In this document: one piece after another, positions 52,250 to 62,039 of the stretch
Position numbering within the stretch: the stretch's first letter is position 1
Layout of the letters: each line of letters opens with the position of its first letter
Origin: Reyranella massiliensis 521
Lineage (GTDB): Bacteria; Pseudomonadota; Alphaproteobacteria; Reyranellales; Reyranellaceae
Direction: 5' to 3'
DNA: 62,748 nt
Assembly (NCBI GenBank): GCA_945862125.1
Contig: CAMAYC010000012.1
Span: 1 to 62,748 of the forward strand
Program-made: the position numbers and the translations under genes
Notes under the pieces: model-generated
Told to the model about the DNA's origin: nothing
The model's database searches: none
Seen by the model: only the letters and a program-made list of their open reading frames with translations

Positions 52250-53122
52250 CTAGCGCAGGAATCGCTTCTCGTTGTCCTTGACCGTACCCATGCCCTGCAG
52301 GTCGAACACCTCATCGACCGTGGCGATGCTCGCTTCGACGCCATGGATGCCCCGATCCTTGCGGATCTGCGCAAAGGTCGCGCGCATGGCGCCCACGGAC
52401 GCTCTGATGGCGTGGTTTCCCCAGATCAGCAGGCCGACCTTCCTGAGTTCCCTCACCCGTGCCACCGTCATCTGCGGGTAGGCGGTCGGCACCAGCGCGA
52501 TCGGTGCCTTTCCGTCCCAGGCCCGAACGAAGGCCTCGATCTCGTCGGGCGTCTTCTGCTTGGAATGTACCAGGATCATGTCGGCACCAGCCTCTTCGTA
52601 GGCGCGCGCGCGCGTCAGCGCCTCGTCCTGGCCCAGGCCCGCGATCAGCGCTTCGGTGCGGGCGACGATCACGAAATCAGGATCGCGCCGCGCCGCGCGG
52701 GCCGCCTCGATCTTGCCCTGGAATTCCTCGATGCGGACCATGTCCTGGCGGCCGCCGGCGATCAGACTGGTGACCTTGGGGAAGCTCTTGTCCTCCATGA
52801 CGATCGCCGCCACGCCGGCCCGCTCGTACTGCTCGACGGCATAGAGAACATTGATGGCATTGCCGAAGCCGGTATCGATATCGGCCACCACCGGCAAACC
52901 CGATCGATCGACGATCGCGCGTGTCATGTCGAGATGCTGGGTCATCGAGACCATGCTGACGTCGGGCACGCCATACATGGCCGAAAGCTCGAACCCGCTC
53001 GCCCAGATCGCGTCGAAGCCCGCTTCCGCCGCCAGCATCGCCGACAACGGACTATGCGCCGCCATTGCCTCGACGAGACCGTTCTTCGCCAGAACCTGAC
53101 GAAGCCTGCTGCCTGCACCCAT
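52250..53122 (-). CDS. probable phosphonopyruvate hydrolase (PEP mutase/isocitrate lyase superfamily)
   Basis: A 290-residue TIM-barrel protein. The gating loop reads EDKSFPKVTSLIAGGRQDM, so Thr118 occupies the place where PEP mutase has Asn (KxNS). From what I recall of the family, Thr at this point marks phosphonopyruvate hydrolase, which splits phosphonopyruvate into pyruvate and phosphate. Metal-site acids are in ADIDTGFGNAINV and VMEDK, and the WASGFELSA start is present. ATG 53122 has GGGGGAAG upstream. No phosphonate importer or aminotransferase is adjacent, so the pathway is incomplete here. Confidence 0.75.
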   Translation of the reverse strand: MGAGSRLRQVLAKNGLVEAMAAHSPLSAMLAAEAGFDAIWASGFELSAMYGVPDVSMVSMTQHLDMTRAIVDRSGLPVVADIDTGFGNAINVLYAVEQYERAGVAAIVMEDKSFPKVTSLIAGGRQDMVRIEEFQGKIEAARAARRDPDFVIVARTEALIAGLGQDEALTRARAYEEAGADMILVHSKQKTPDEIEAFVRAWDGKAPIALVPTAYPQMTVARVRELRKVGLLIWGNHAIRASVGAMRATFAQIRKDRGIHGVEASIATVDEVFDLQGMGTVKDNEKRFLR

Positions 53123-53133
53123 GTCTTCCCCCT

Positions 53134-53850
53134 TCAACCGCGCAGCCGCTCTCGCTCCAGCAGTGCCAGAAACCGCGTACCGGCGTCGATGTCCTTGGCA
53201 ACCCCGTCGCGATGCTTCACCGCCAACGGATCGTCGCCCCAGCGCTCGACCTGATAGAGCTCGTCGACCTGCGCCGCCGCAGACGCACCTTCGGAGGTCA
53301 ATCTCCCCTCCGCGACGGCGAGCGCGATGACCAACGATCCAGAGGTGTGGGTGAGATTGTACAGCGCCGACAAGGCGAGATCGGTGTGGGCGGCGACCGC
53401 ATCGCGCAGGTGCCCCATGGCAGCCTCGGGCTGGTCGACAAAAGTGATCCCGCTCGCAACGAGCAACCGTGCGCCATATCTCTCCTCTGCCCAATCGAGC
53501 AGAGGCTGCCAGGCGTCATGCTGCAGCTTAACGAGGCTCTCTGGCGTGGTGGCGCGATAGCACAGCAGATCGGACCCGGCATATTTTGCAGTATCGACGA
53601 TGATCTCCTCCCGCCGCGGCACGACCCGATCGAGGCCGGTGGCCGCCAGTCGCGTCAACGGCAGGTGGGCTGCATTGATCTCCGCCTTGTCCGGCACTCC
53701 GTGCCATTCGGCGGCGATGGCCTCTGCCAACGACTTCGTCGGCAGGACCAGGATTGCCTTGGCGGGCGTGCGCATGGGCTTGCCGTCGAGCAGCACGCGG
53801 AATCCGTTCCCGGCTGGCTCGACCGCGGTCTCCTTGTAGAAGCGCTTCAT
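53134..53850 (-). CDS. ATP12-family F1-ATPase assembly chaperone
   Basis: A 238-residue protein of the ATP12 family, which in mitochondria binds the F1 alpha subunit. Seen are MKRFYKETAVEPAGNGFRV, LDGKPMRTPAKA, EWHGVPDKAEINAAHLPLTRL and RYGARLLVASGITFVDQP. ATG 53850 overlaps the AsmA stop in ATGA. The rluC-AsmA-ATP12 neighbourhood is common in alphaproteobacteria. Function in bacteria is inferred from the mitochondrial protein. Confidence 0.9.
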   Translation of the reverse strand: MKRFYKETAVEPAGNGFRVLLDGKPMRTPAKAILVLPTKSLAEAIAAEWHGVPDKAEINAAHLPLTRLAATGLDRVVPRREEIIVDTAKYAGSDLLCYRATTPESLVKLQHDAWQPLLDWAEERYGARLLVASGITFVDQPEAAMGHLRDAVAAHTDLALSALYNLTHTSGSLVIALAVAEGRLTSEGASAAAQVDELYQVERWGDDPLAVKHRDGVAKDIDAGTRFLALLERERLRG

Positions 53851-55868
53851 GGCGCGCGCCGAGGCGGCTGTGGCTGTGTCGGCTGCGCCTGGCGCCCCGG
53901 CCGCTGGCGCAGGTCGGCTGACGGCACCGGCATCTGCGCCCGCAGGCCCGGCCTCAGACCCTCGACGCGGGGCGCGACGGCGGCGCACGGGTTAACCCCC
54001 GTCTGACGCGCCGCCTGGTTGATCTGCGCCGTCAGGCTTGGAACAACGCCAGCTCCCACGAGCAGCTTGGCCAGATTGGGTTCCAGCGCGGCCGATGTCG
54101 CCCTGCCACTGCCGCCCTTCAGGCGGAGTGGCGAGGCCAGGGCGGCGTTCTGGGTATCGCGCGCCTCGGGTGCGAGGATGAATTCCCAGCCTTCCGTGCG
54201 CAGATGCGCGTAGCCACCGCCGACCATGGTGGTACGCGGCGTATCGACGACCAACCGGCGCAGGCTGGCGATGCCGCCGCTCACGTCGAAGCGGCCGGCA
54301 ATGCAATTGAACGGCACACCGGCGTCGGTGCCGCCGAGCAGTCGCTGCGTTTCCACCGGCCAGCTCGCGATCTGGTCACGCGGCCAAAGCCCTTTGGTGA
54401 TGGCGATGTCGATCGAGCCGCTGGCCGAATTCAGCGCGTCGCGCGAGGTCCGGCCACCGCCACGCAGTCGGAGGTCGATATCGCCGACCGCGTCGCGCAG
54501 ACCGATATCGAAGCCAAGCACGCTCGCCAGTTCGCCGAGCGACACCCGATTTGCCGAGGCGGTGAGCGTCGCCTGCCCGATCCGGCCGGTGGGGTCGTAG
54601 ACGAGATCGAAACCGGCGGAGCCACCGCCGACGGTCGCGGCAGCCCGGAAGGCGAAGCGCTGCTCGTTTGACACCAGCGTGATGGAGCCATTCTGCATCT
54701 TGCTGCCAAGACCCACGACCTCGCCCAGGCGCACATTCACGGAAACGGCGGAACGGCCGAGCCAGCTCGCCGAGAAGGGCAAGGCGGGCACAAGCCTCGG
54801 CTGCGCAGGCGATGGCGACGCACCGGCCGACGCCGGCGCGACGGGTGATTTCAACTCGCTGACGTCGAGCCGATTGACGTCAGCATTGACCGCTACCGTC
54901 GGCACGCCTTTGCGATCCGTCCGGAACAGCGCCTCGCCCATCAGTTCGCTCGTCCCGACCTTCAGCGTCGTTACTTCGACCTTGAATCCATTGCGCTGGG
55001 TCGCCGCCTTGGCGCTCAATGAGTACGGGCCACCTTGCGGCACGGGCAGGCGGATGTACGGTCCGAAGGCCGACACATCCGGACCTTCGGACGTGATCTG
55101 GATGTTTGTGCCCTTGACCCCGACGCCACCCTTGATCGCGATCTTGCCGTCGCCGAAACCGCCTTGAAGATCGATGTTGCCCGGCAGGCCCCTGATCCAG
55201 CCGTCGAATGTGCCGGCGGTGCCGGTGAGGTTGAAAACGCTGGCCTGCGGGGCACTGAAGCGACCTTCGATCTGCAGCGGCTGGTTGGGGGCCGACGACC
55301 GCATCGTGCCGCTCGCCACTTCCAGGACGACCGGTGGCCGGCCAGCCCCCTCGGCGATGGTGAGCACCGAGTCCTGGACCTCGATCACGCCGATCCACGG
55401 GAAGGCCGGCGTCGTGCGCAGGCGCAGGGAACGGCTCTCGGCGGGATGCGGCCCCGATCCGTCCGGAGGCGGCAACATCTCGAGGTTGGCGTCGCCCACC
55501 TCGTTGCGTTCGACCAGGATGTCGGCGCCCTCGAGCAGGATTCGCCCGATCTTGATCTCGCCGAGGAGAAGCGCGATCGGATCGAGGAACAGCGTCAGCT
55601 TCCGTACTCGCGCGAGGTCGGGCCGCGAGCCCCACGGGGCGTTGGACAAGGTCACACCCTCGGCCACCATCGCGGGATACCGGCCGATCTTCACGGTTAG
55701 CGGCACCTTCGCCGCGAGTTCGCGGCCAGTCACCTTGCGGATCTGCTCGGTCAGCCGGGCCTGATAGCGGGAAAGGTCGCGGGTGGCGCCCCAGATGAGT
55801 CCACCGATCACGGCCAATGGAATGGCCGCTACGAGAACCCAGGCCAGCCGCCTCCAGGGAATACGCAT
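53847..55868 (-). CDS. AsmA family protein
   Basis: A 673-residue envelope protein. One N-terminal membrane span (LAWVLVAAIPLAVIGGLIWG) anchors a large periplasmic beta-rich part; the early TLSNAPWGSRPDLARVRKLT is the usual AsmA start. The end is Pro/Gln/Arg-rich and probably disordered. Such proteins are proposed to bridge inner and outer membranes for lipid transport. It overlaps the ATP12 start and follows rluC by 16 bases. Confidence 0.88.
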   Translation of the reverse strand: MRIPWRRLAWVLVAAIPLAVIGGLIWGATRDLSRYQARLTEQIRKVTGRELAAKVPLTVKIGRYPAMVAEGVTLSNAPWGSRPDLARVRKLTLFLDPIALLLGEIKIGRILLEGADILVERNEVGDANLEMLPPPDGSGPHPAESRSLRLRTTPAFPWIGVIEVQDSVLTIAEGAGRPPVVLEVASGTMRSSAPNQPLQIEGRFSAPQASVFNLTGTAGTFDGWIRGLPGNIDLQGGFGDGKIAIKGGVGVKGTNIQITSEGPDVSAFGPYIRLPVPQGGPYSLSAKAATQRNGFKVEVTTLKVGTSELMGEALFRTDRKGVPTVAVNADVNRLDVSELKSPVAPASAGASPSPAQPRLVPALPFSASWLGRSAVSVNVRLGEVVGLGSKMQNGSITLVSNEQRFAFRAAATVGGGSAGFDLVYDPTGRIGQATLTASANRVSLGELASVLGFDIGLRDAVGDIDLRLRGGGRTSRDALNSASGSIDIAITKGLWPRDQIASWPVETQRLLGGTDAGVPFNCIAGRFDVSGGIASLRRLVVDTPRTTMVGGGYAHLRTEGWEFILAPEARDTQNAALASPLRLKGGSGRATSAALEPNLAKLLVGAGVVPSLTAQINQAARQTGVNPCAAVAPRVEGLRPGLRAQMPVPSADLRQRPGRQAQPTQPQPPRRAP

Positions 55869-55884
55869 GCCGCCCGATTCTCGC

Positions 55885-56892
55885 TCAATCGCCGTCCGTC
55901 GAAAAGCCGAATGCCTCGACGGTGCGACGGAAGTGAGGTGGTGGCTCGGCGGAGACCTTCAGCTCGCCCTTGCCCGAGGGGTGCGGCAGCGACAGTCGGC
56001 GGGCATGAAGATGCAGCCGCCGTGCATCAGCGACGGCGGCAAGCAGGGCTTCCTCGCCACCGTATTTGCCGTCGCCGAGGATCGGGCAGCCGATTGCCGC
56101 GCAATGGACACGCAACTGGTGCGTCCGTCCGGTGCGTGGCCACAACGCCAGCAGGGCCGCCCGCTTGGCCAGGCGATCGAGTTCGCGGAAGTGCGTCAGC
56201 GCCTTCTGACCCTCTTCCTTGTCGACCTGCATCATCTCCCGGTCGCGCGCGCCCGGCCGCTTGGCGAGAGGCAGGTCGATGGCGCCTTCCGTCTTGGGCG
56301 GCACGCCAACCACGACGGCCCAGTAGAGCTTTTCGGTCTCCCGGTCGCGAAACGACTCCGCCAGGCGCTTGGCGGCTTGCCCCGTGCGGGCGATCAACAG
56401 CAGGCCGCTGGTATCCTTGTCCAGGCGATGAACCAGCCGCGGCCGGTCTTCGAAGCCGAAGCGCAGCGCATCCAGCATCCCATCAATGTGCCGCTCCGTT
56501 CCGGTGCCGCCCTGCACCGCCAGCCCCGGCGGCTTGTTGAGGACGATGACGTGATCGTCGCGATGGATCACCAGAGACTGCATCTCGGCGGCGTCCCGGT
56601 CGGAGACAGTCGGAATCTCGCGCGGCTTGGGCGGCGGCGCCAAAGTGACGCCGGGCGGCAGGCGGACCTGCTGCCCTGGTTCGACCCTGTCCTTGCCCTC
56701 TGCCCGCTTGCCATCGACACGGACCTGCCCGGTCCGCAGCAGCTTCTGCAGCGCACCGTGACTCAAGCCCGGGAAATGGCGCTGGAACCAGCGGTCCAGC
56801 CGCAGGTCGGCTTCATCGTCGGACACGGCGCGCGTCTGGACCTGACCGCGCGGACCGCCCGGGGGCGCCTTGGGGGCGGGGCTGTCACTCAT
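55885..56892 (-). CDS. rluC: 23S rRNA pseudouridine synthase, RluC/RluD family
   Basis: A 335-residue pseudouridine synthase. An S4 RNA-binding domain comes first (LRLDRWFQRHFPGLSHGALQKL), then the catalytic segment with Asp in LVHRLDKDTSGLLLIAR and the late LWPRTGRTHQLRVH block. I chose ATG 56892 (MSDSPAPKAPP) because the upstream 20 codons lack family sequence. RluC versus RluD cannot be settled by eye. It diverges from the hydrolase gene. Confidence 0.88.
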   Translation of the reverse strand: MSDSPAPKAPPGGPRGQVQTRAVSDDEADLRLDRWFQRHFPGLSHGALQKLLRTGQVRVDGKRAEGKDRVEPGQQVRLPPGVTLAPPPKPREIPTVSDRDAAEMQSLVIHRDDHVIVLNKPPGLAVQGGTGTERHIDGMLDALRFGFEDRPRLVHRLDKDTSGLLLIARTGQAAKRLAESFRDRETEKLYWAVVVGVPPKTEGAIDLPLAKRPGARDREMMQVDKEEGQKALTHFRELDRLAKRAALLALWPRTGRTHQLRVHCAAIGCPILGDGKYGGEEALLAAVADARRLHLHARRLSLPHPSGKGELKVSAEPPPHFRRTVEAFGFSTDGD

Positions 56893-56927
56893 GGCGCGCA
56901 ACCTAAGGGACAAGCTAAACAGGGTCC

Positions 56928-57857
56928 ATGGAATCGGTGTCATTCGATACACTGACGTTCGATCATCCGACGGCCTGCCGGCCGGCGCGGCTGAGCGCCA
57001 GCCTCCACCTTCCGGCCCCTTGCGAGCACCCGTTTCCCTGCATGGTGATCCTCACCAGCAGCGCCGGCGTGCAGCGTCACCGCGAGCACTACTACGCCCA
57101 GGTCCTCAATGAAGCCGGGGTAGCGGCGCTGATCGTCGACAGCTTCTCGGGGCGGGGCGTGCGCCGCACGGTGGCCGATCAGACCCTGGTTTCGGGCGCC
57201 CAGATGGAGGGCGATGCCTTCGCTGCCTTGGCCCTGTTGCGCGACGACTCCCGCATTGACCCACGCCGAATCGGCATCATGGGCGTGTCCAAAGGTGGGG
57301 TGGCGACCCTCAACACCGCGATCGCCGTCCGCCAGCGCTGGCGCGGCGGCTTTGCCCACCTGTTCGACCTGCATGTGGCGATCTGTCCCGGGGCCACCGC
57401 CCAGCATCGTGACCCGACGACACACGGCCGGCCGATGTTCTTCATGTTGGCCGCCCGCGACGACTACACCCCTGCTCCGCTCGCGGTCGAGTATGCCGAG
57501 CGCATGCGGGCCACGGGCAATGACCGCATCAAGGTAAAGGTCTATGGCAGCGCCCACCACGGCTGGGAATCGATCGGAGCTGTCTTCGATATCAAGGACG
57601 CCGAGAACTGGTCGTGCTGCCGAAACTATATTGAGGATGACGGCACCCATTTCATCCCGGCGGCCGGGCGGGCAATGAGCGAGCCCGAGTACCAGGCTTG
57701 GGCGCGGCAGCACTGCGTCACCCGGGGCGCCCGGGCCGGCGGCGGCACGCCGGAGTTGAAGCAGCGGGCAACGGCAGACCTGCTGGGCTTCCTGGCAGCT
57801 CACGATTTCGCCAGTCCGTGGACGAATCGGAAGTTTCCGGCTATAGAGGAATCGTGA
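56928..57857 (+). CDS. dienelactone hydrolase-like alpha/beta hydrolase
   Basis: A 309-residue alpha/beta hydrolase. The nucleophile Ser is in GVSKGG (GxSxG), the acid probably in ARDDYTP, and the His in YGSAHHGWE. No signal peptide is seen, so it is cytoplasmic. It diverges from rluC with a 35-base gap and overlaps the L,D-transpeptidase GTG start in GTGA. Substrate unknown; dienelactones or other esters are possible. Confidence 0.85.
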   Translation: MESVSFDTLTFDHPTACRPARLSASLHLPAPCEHPFPCMVILTSSAGVQRHREHYYAQVLNEAGVAALIVDSFSGRGVRRTVADQTLVSGAQMEGDAFAALALLRDDSRIDPRRIGIMGVSKGGVATLNTAIAVRQRWRGGFAHLFDLHVAICPGATAQHRDPTTHGRPMFFMLAARDDYTPAPLAVEYAERMRATGNDRIKVKVYGSAHHGWESIGAVFDIKDAENWSCCRNYIEDDGTHFIPAAGRAMSEPEYQAWARQHCVTRGARAGGGTPELKQRATADLLGFLAAHDFASPWTNRKFPAIEES

Positions 57858-59341
57858 TTCGTCGCCCACTTCTCGCCGGTTTCCTGGCATTCGCAGCGTC
57901 CGCGTTCGGTCCGCTTTCCTCCCATGCCAGCGACTCGCTGTGGATTGGATCCCGGGCGGCCAGCGCCCGTACGGCGGCGCTCGTAAGCGCCATCCGCGCC
58001 TCTTCCGACCATGGCCTCGACCCCGCCTGGTACAGCATCGGTGAGATTGAGAAGGCCGTGGCACCAGGCGCCGATCCGGCCGCCGCCGAAGCGTTGCTGA
58101 CCGCCGCCTTCGTCGCCTATGCCAGCGACGTCTCGACCGGCAGGGTGCGGGCTAATCGCGTCGACAAGGAAATCGATATCCAGCAACGGAAGGTCGACAA
58201 GGCCGATCTTCTAAAGGCTGCCGCCGAGGCCTCGGACTTTGCGTCCTGGCTCGCGACCCTGCCGCCGAAGGGCGACTACCCTGCCCTTCAGAAAGCACTG
58301 GCGAAATGGCGCGAGAAGCGCGCCACCGCGGTCTACACGCCGATCGCCGACGGCGCGGCGCTGAAGCCGGGCATGGTCGACGTGCGAGTGCCGATTCTGC
58401 GCAAGCGCCTCGCGGAACTCGACTTCACCGTCCCCCCGGCCGGCGCCGTCGCCGACCTCTACGACGAACCTTTGGTCGCCGTCGTCAAGGCGTACCAGGA
58501 GATAAAGGGTCTGACTGTCGATGGCGTCATCGGCGCCAAGACCGTCCGTTCGCTCAACACCACGATCGACGAGCGCATCGAGCAGATCGTCGCCAACCTC
58601 GAACGTCGCCGCTGGCTGCCGGAGGATCTAGGCCCCCGCTACGTCTACGTGAACACCGGCGACTACTCGATGATCTTCGTGAACGAAGGCAAGCTCGCCT
58701 TCCGCAGCCAGGTGATCGTCGGCACGCCCAAGGATCCCACGCCGGAAATCCAGTCGGTGATGCGCGGCTTCCAGACCAATCCGTACTGGACCGTTCCGCA
58801 ATCGATTGCCGGCGAGGAGTACCTGCCGATCCTGCGCCGCGATCCCAACGCTCTGGCGGGCAGCGGCTTCAAGATCTTCGCGAGTTGGAGCAACGACGAC
58901 GAACTCGACCCCAGCACGATCGACTGGAGTTCGATCCATCCCAAGGCATTCCCCTACCGTATCCGGCAGGATTCGGGAGCGTCCAACGCACTGGGCTACA
59001 TCTTCTTCCCGTTCGCCAACAAGTACGGCATCTACATGCACGATACGGCGAGCAGGTGGCTGTTCACCGAAGGCAGTCGCAATTTCAGCCATGGTTGCAT
59101 CCGCCTGCAGAACCCGCTGGATTTCGTCGACAAGGTCTTCAACGGCAAGAGCGGCTTCAGCAAGGAGCGCGTGCAGCAGGTCATCGCTGCCGGCCAGCAA
59201 GCCCACTACACTTTTCCTGAATCGATCACGCTTTACGTGACGTATCGCACAGTGACGGCCAACGCCGAAGGCATGCCGACCTTCCGCGACGACGTGTATG
59301 GCCGCGACCGCCGCGTCGTAAAGGCGATGGCAAAGCCCTGA
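57854..59341 (+). CDS. L,D-transpeptidase, YcbB-like
   Basis: A 495-residue secreted peptidoglycan cross-linking enzyme. An N-terminal signal (LLAGFLAFAASAFGPLSSHA) precedes an inserted scaffold region, a PG-binding motif (GLTVDGVIGAKTVRSLN), and the YkuD domain with Cys415 in the HxxxxxxSHGCxR motif (FSHGCIRLQNP). GTG 57854 overlaps the hydrolase stop, with AGAGGA upstream. It forms 3-3 cross-links or attaches lipoproteins. Length and domain order match YcbB rather than small Ldt proteins. Confidence 0.92.
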   Translation: MIRRPLLAGFLAFAASAFGPLSSHASDSLWIGSRAASARTAALVSAIRASSDHGLDPAWYSIGEIEKAVAPGADPAAAEALLTAAFVAYASDVSTGRVRANRVDKEIDIQQRKVDKADLLKAAAEASDFASWLATLPPKGDYPALQKALAKWREKRATAVYTPIADGAALKPGMVDVRVPILRKRLAELDFTVPPAGAVADLYDEPLVAVVKAYQEIKGLTVDGVIGAKTVRSLNTTIDERIEQIVANLERRRWLPEDLGPRYVYVNTGDYSMIFVNEGKLAFRSQVIVGTPKDPTPEIQSVMRGFQTNPYWTVPQSIAGEEYLPILRRDPNALAGSGFKIFASWSNDDELDPSTIDWSSIHPKAFPYRIRQDSGASNALGYIFFPFANKYGIYMHDTASRWLFTEGSRNFSHGCIRLQNPLDFVDKVFNGKSGFSKERVQQVIAAGQQAHYTFPESITLYVTYRTVTANAEGMPTFRDDVYGRDRRVVKAMAKP

Positions 59342-59344
59342 GGC

Positions 59345-60634
59345 TCAGCGCTTCTTTTCCCTGAGCTTCTTCCAGTATTCCAGGCGTTTCACGATCTCGC
59401 GCTCGAAGCCGCGCTCGACCGGCTGGTAGAACTCTTCCCGCGCCATGCCGTCGGGAAAGTAGTTCTGCCCCGAGAAGCCGTCAGCGGCATTGTGATCGTA
59501 CTCGTAGCCCTTGCCGTAGCCGATTTCCTTCATGAGCTTGGTCGGCGCGTTCAGGATGTGCATCGGCGGAGTCAGTGAGCCGTGCGTCTTGGCGGCCCGC
59601 TTGGCGGCGCCGAATGCGACATAGGCGGCATTCGATTTCGGTGCCGTGCCGAGATAGATCACCGCCTGGGCGATCGCGAGTTCGCCCTCGGGCGACCCCA
59701 GACGATCGTAGGTGTCCCACGCTGCCAGCGTCTGGGTAAGTGCTTGAGGATCGGCGATGCCGATGTCTTCTACGGCAAAGCGGACCAGCCGGCGCGCGAT
59801 GTACTTGGGGTCCTCGCCGCCGTCGAGCATACGGGCGAACCAGTAGAGCGCGGCGTCGACGTCGGACCCGCGCAGCGATTTGTGCAGGGCGCTGATCAGG
59901 TTGTAGTGCGCTTCCTGGGCCTTGTCGTAGAGCGGCGCCCGCTTTTGCAGCAGCGTCGCCAGCCTGGCCGGCGCCAGCGGCCCCTTCTCCTTCAATTGGG
60001 CGAGTTGCTCGGCCAGCCCGATCAGGTAGCGGCCGTCGCCGTCGGCCATGGCGAACAGCGCCTGCCGGCCGGTCTCGTCGATCGGGAGCTGGCGGCCCAG
60101 CGCCTCTTCGACCCGCGCCAGAAGCGCCTCGAGCGCCGTCTCGCCGAGCCGACGCAGGACCAGTACCTGGCAGCGCGACAGGAGCGCGGCGTTCAGCTCG
60201 AAGGACGGGTTCTCCGTCGTCGCGCCGATCAACGTGACCGTGCCGTCCTCGACATAGGGCAGGAAGCCGTCCTGCTGGGCGCGGTTGAAGCGGTGGATCT
60301 CATCGACGAACAGGAGCGTGCCCTTGCCGTCCTTGCGGCGCTGGCGTGCCGCCTCGAAGATCTTGCGCAGGTCGGCAACGCCGGAGAACACCGCCGACAA
60401 CGGTTCAAAATGCAGGTCGGTCGCCTCGGCCAGCAGCCGCGCGATCGTCGTCTTGCCGCAACCCGGCGGGCCCCACAGGATCAACGAGCTGAGCTTGCGC
60501 GCCGCGAGCATGCGGCCGAGCGGCCCGTCCGGTCCGAGCAGATGGTCCTGGCCCAGGATCTCGGCAAGCGCGCGTGGCCGCAGCCGTTCAGCGAGCGGCG
60601 TCGGGGCGAGCGAGGCGAAGAGTTCTGCCGGCAC
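59345..60634 (-). CDS. rarA: replication-associated recombination protein RarA (MgsA)
   Basis: A 429-residue AAA+ ATPase acting at stalled forks. Walker A GPPGCGKTTI, Walker B LLFVDEIHRFNRAQQ and the sensor region TLIGATTENPSFELNAALLSRC are clear, followed by the tetramerisation domain with HKSLRGSDVDAALYWFARML. GTG start at 60634. It converges on the L,D-transpeptidase gene with three bases between stops and follows degP. Confidence 0.94.
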   Translation of the reverse strand: MPAELFASLAPTPLAERLRPRALAEILGQDHLLGPDGPLGRMLAARKLSSLILWGPPGCGKTTIARLLAEATDLHFEPLSAVFSGVADLRKIFEAARQRRKDGKGTLLFVDEIHRFNRAQQDGFLPYVEDGTVTLIGATTENPSFELNAALLSRCQVLVLRRLGETALEALLARVEEALGRQLPIDETGRQALFAMADGDGRYLIGLAEQLAQLKEKGPLAPARLATLLQKRAPLYDKAQEAHYNLISALHKSLRGSDVDAALYWFARMLDGGEDPKYIARRLVRFAVEDIGIADPQALTQTLAAWDTYDRLGSPEGELAIAQAVIYLGTAPKSNAAYVAFGAAKRAAKTHGSLTPPMHILNAPTKLMKEIGYGKGYEYDHNAADGFSGQNYFPDGMAREEFYQPVERGFEREIVKRLEYWKKLREKKR

Positions 60635-60668
60635 GATCCAACGCTAGCATGGCCAACGCTACCGCGCC

Positions 60669-62039
60669 TCAGCGGAACTGGACGGTGGATACCATGCCTT
60701 CGCGAGCGATCGAGACGCTGGTGATCCCGGCGGCAATGCGCTTCTTGAGGTCGGCGACGCTCTTCAAGTCCTGGCCGTTGGTGGCCAGGATCATGTCGCC
60801 CGGCCGGACAAAACGGCCGGCGTAGGCGCCCGGCTTGACCTCGACGACAGCGACGCCAGGTCGCCATTCGGCAAGCCCCATCTCCTCGGCGACCGCGGGC
60901 GACATGTTGACCACGGTGGCACCGGAGAGCGGTTGGCGACCTTCGAGCACCGAGCGCTCACGCGGCGGTAGCTCGGGCGGCGCCGCCAACTTGAGCTGGA
61001 CCGTCATCTCCTTGCCCGCGCGGATGAGGCGCACCGCCACCGTCTCATCGACCTGAAGCGTGGAAAGCCGAAATCTGAGGCTCGCCTCGTCGTCGATCGG
61101 CTGGTCACGCAATGCCACGATCACATCGTTGCGCTTGAGCCCCGCAGCCGCACCGGGTCCCTCGGCGAAGACCTCCTTGACCACGAGGCCGGCCGGCCGC
61201 GCGAGGCCGAAGCCGGCGGCGAGGTCGGGCGTCACGCGCTGCATGCTGGCCCCAAGCCATGGCCGCACGATACGGCCGCCCTGTTCGCCGATGGCGACCA
61301 TGCGCGCCACGATATTCGACGGCGTGGCGAAGCCGATGCCGACCGATCCGCCGGACTGTGAATAGATTGCCGTGTTGATGCCGATCAGCCGCCCGTCCAG
61401 GCTCACCAGGGCGCCGCCGGAATTGCCCGGATTGATGGCGGCATCGGTCTGCAGGAAGAAGTTGGAGTCGTTGATGCCGCCGGCGCTGCGCGCGACGGCG
61501 GAGACGATGCCGCTGGTCACCGTCTGGTTGAGGCCGAATGGGTTGCCGATCGCCAGCACGATGTCGCCGACCTCGATCGAGTCCGAATCGCGCATCTCGA
61601 GGAAAGGAAACTTCTCGCCCGCACCGTCGATCCGCAGAAGCGCCAGGTCGTAGCGTTCGTCCTGGGTGAGCACCTTGGCCTCGAACTCGCGCCGGTCGGC
61701 GAGCACGACCCGCACCTCGTCGGCGCCTTTGACCACATGGGCGTTGGTGACGATCAGGCCGTCGGGCCGGACCAGCACTCCCGACCCCAGCGAGTTCTGC
61801 ACCCGCTCGCCAGCCTGCGGCATGCCGGGAAAGGGAAATGGCAGGCGGCGCTGCACCCGCGCCGTGGTTGTCGTGTAGATGTTGACGACGGCCGGCGAGA
61901 CGCGCTTGACCAGCGGCGCGTAGGAATAGGCGAGGTCGCTGCGCGCGTTCGGCAGGGGTTGCGCAACGCCATCGGGCGACCCGGCCATTGCCGTCGCCCC
62001 AATCAGGATCGTCGCCGCCACAAGTCTACGCCACATCAT
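60669..62039 (-). CDS. degP: periplasmic serine protease, DegP/HtrA family
   Basis: A 456-residue protease/chaperone. A signal peptide (MWRRLVAATILIGATAMAG) leads to a trypsin-like domain with His101 (TNAHVV), Asp131 (YDLALLRI) and Ser207 (NPGNSGGAL), then two PDZ domains (about 245-340 and 370-455). It degrades misfolded periplasmic proteins. It precedes rarA on the same strand, a common alphaproteobacterial order. It may equally be DegQ; the LA loop is short. Confidence 0.93.
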   Translation of the reverse strand: MMWRRLVAATILIGATAMAGSPDGVAQPLPNARSDLAYSYAPLVKRVSPAVVNIYTTTTARVQRRLPFPFPGMPQAGERVQNSLGSGVLVRPDGLIVTNAHVVKGADEVRVVLADRREFEAKVLTQDERYDLALLRIDGAGEKFPFLEMRDSDSIEVGDIVLAIGNPFGLNQTVTSGIVSAVARSAGGINDSNFFLQTDAAINPGNSGGALVSLDGRLIGINTAIYSQSGGSVGIGFATPSNIVARMVAIGEQGGRIVRPWLGASMQRVTPDLAAGFGLARPAGLVVKEVFAEGPGAAAGLKRNDVIVALRDQPIDDEASLRFRLSTLQVDETVAVRLIRAGKEMTVQLKLAAPPELPPRERSVLEGRQPLSGATVVNMSPAVAEEMGLAEWRPGVAVVEVKPGAYAGRFVRPGDMILATNGQDLKSVADLKKRIAAGITSVSIAREGMVSTVQFR

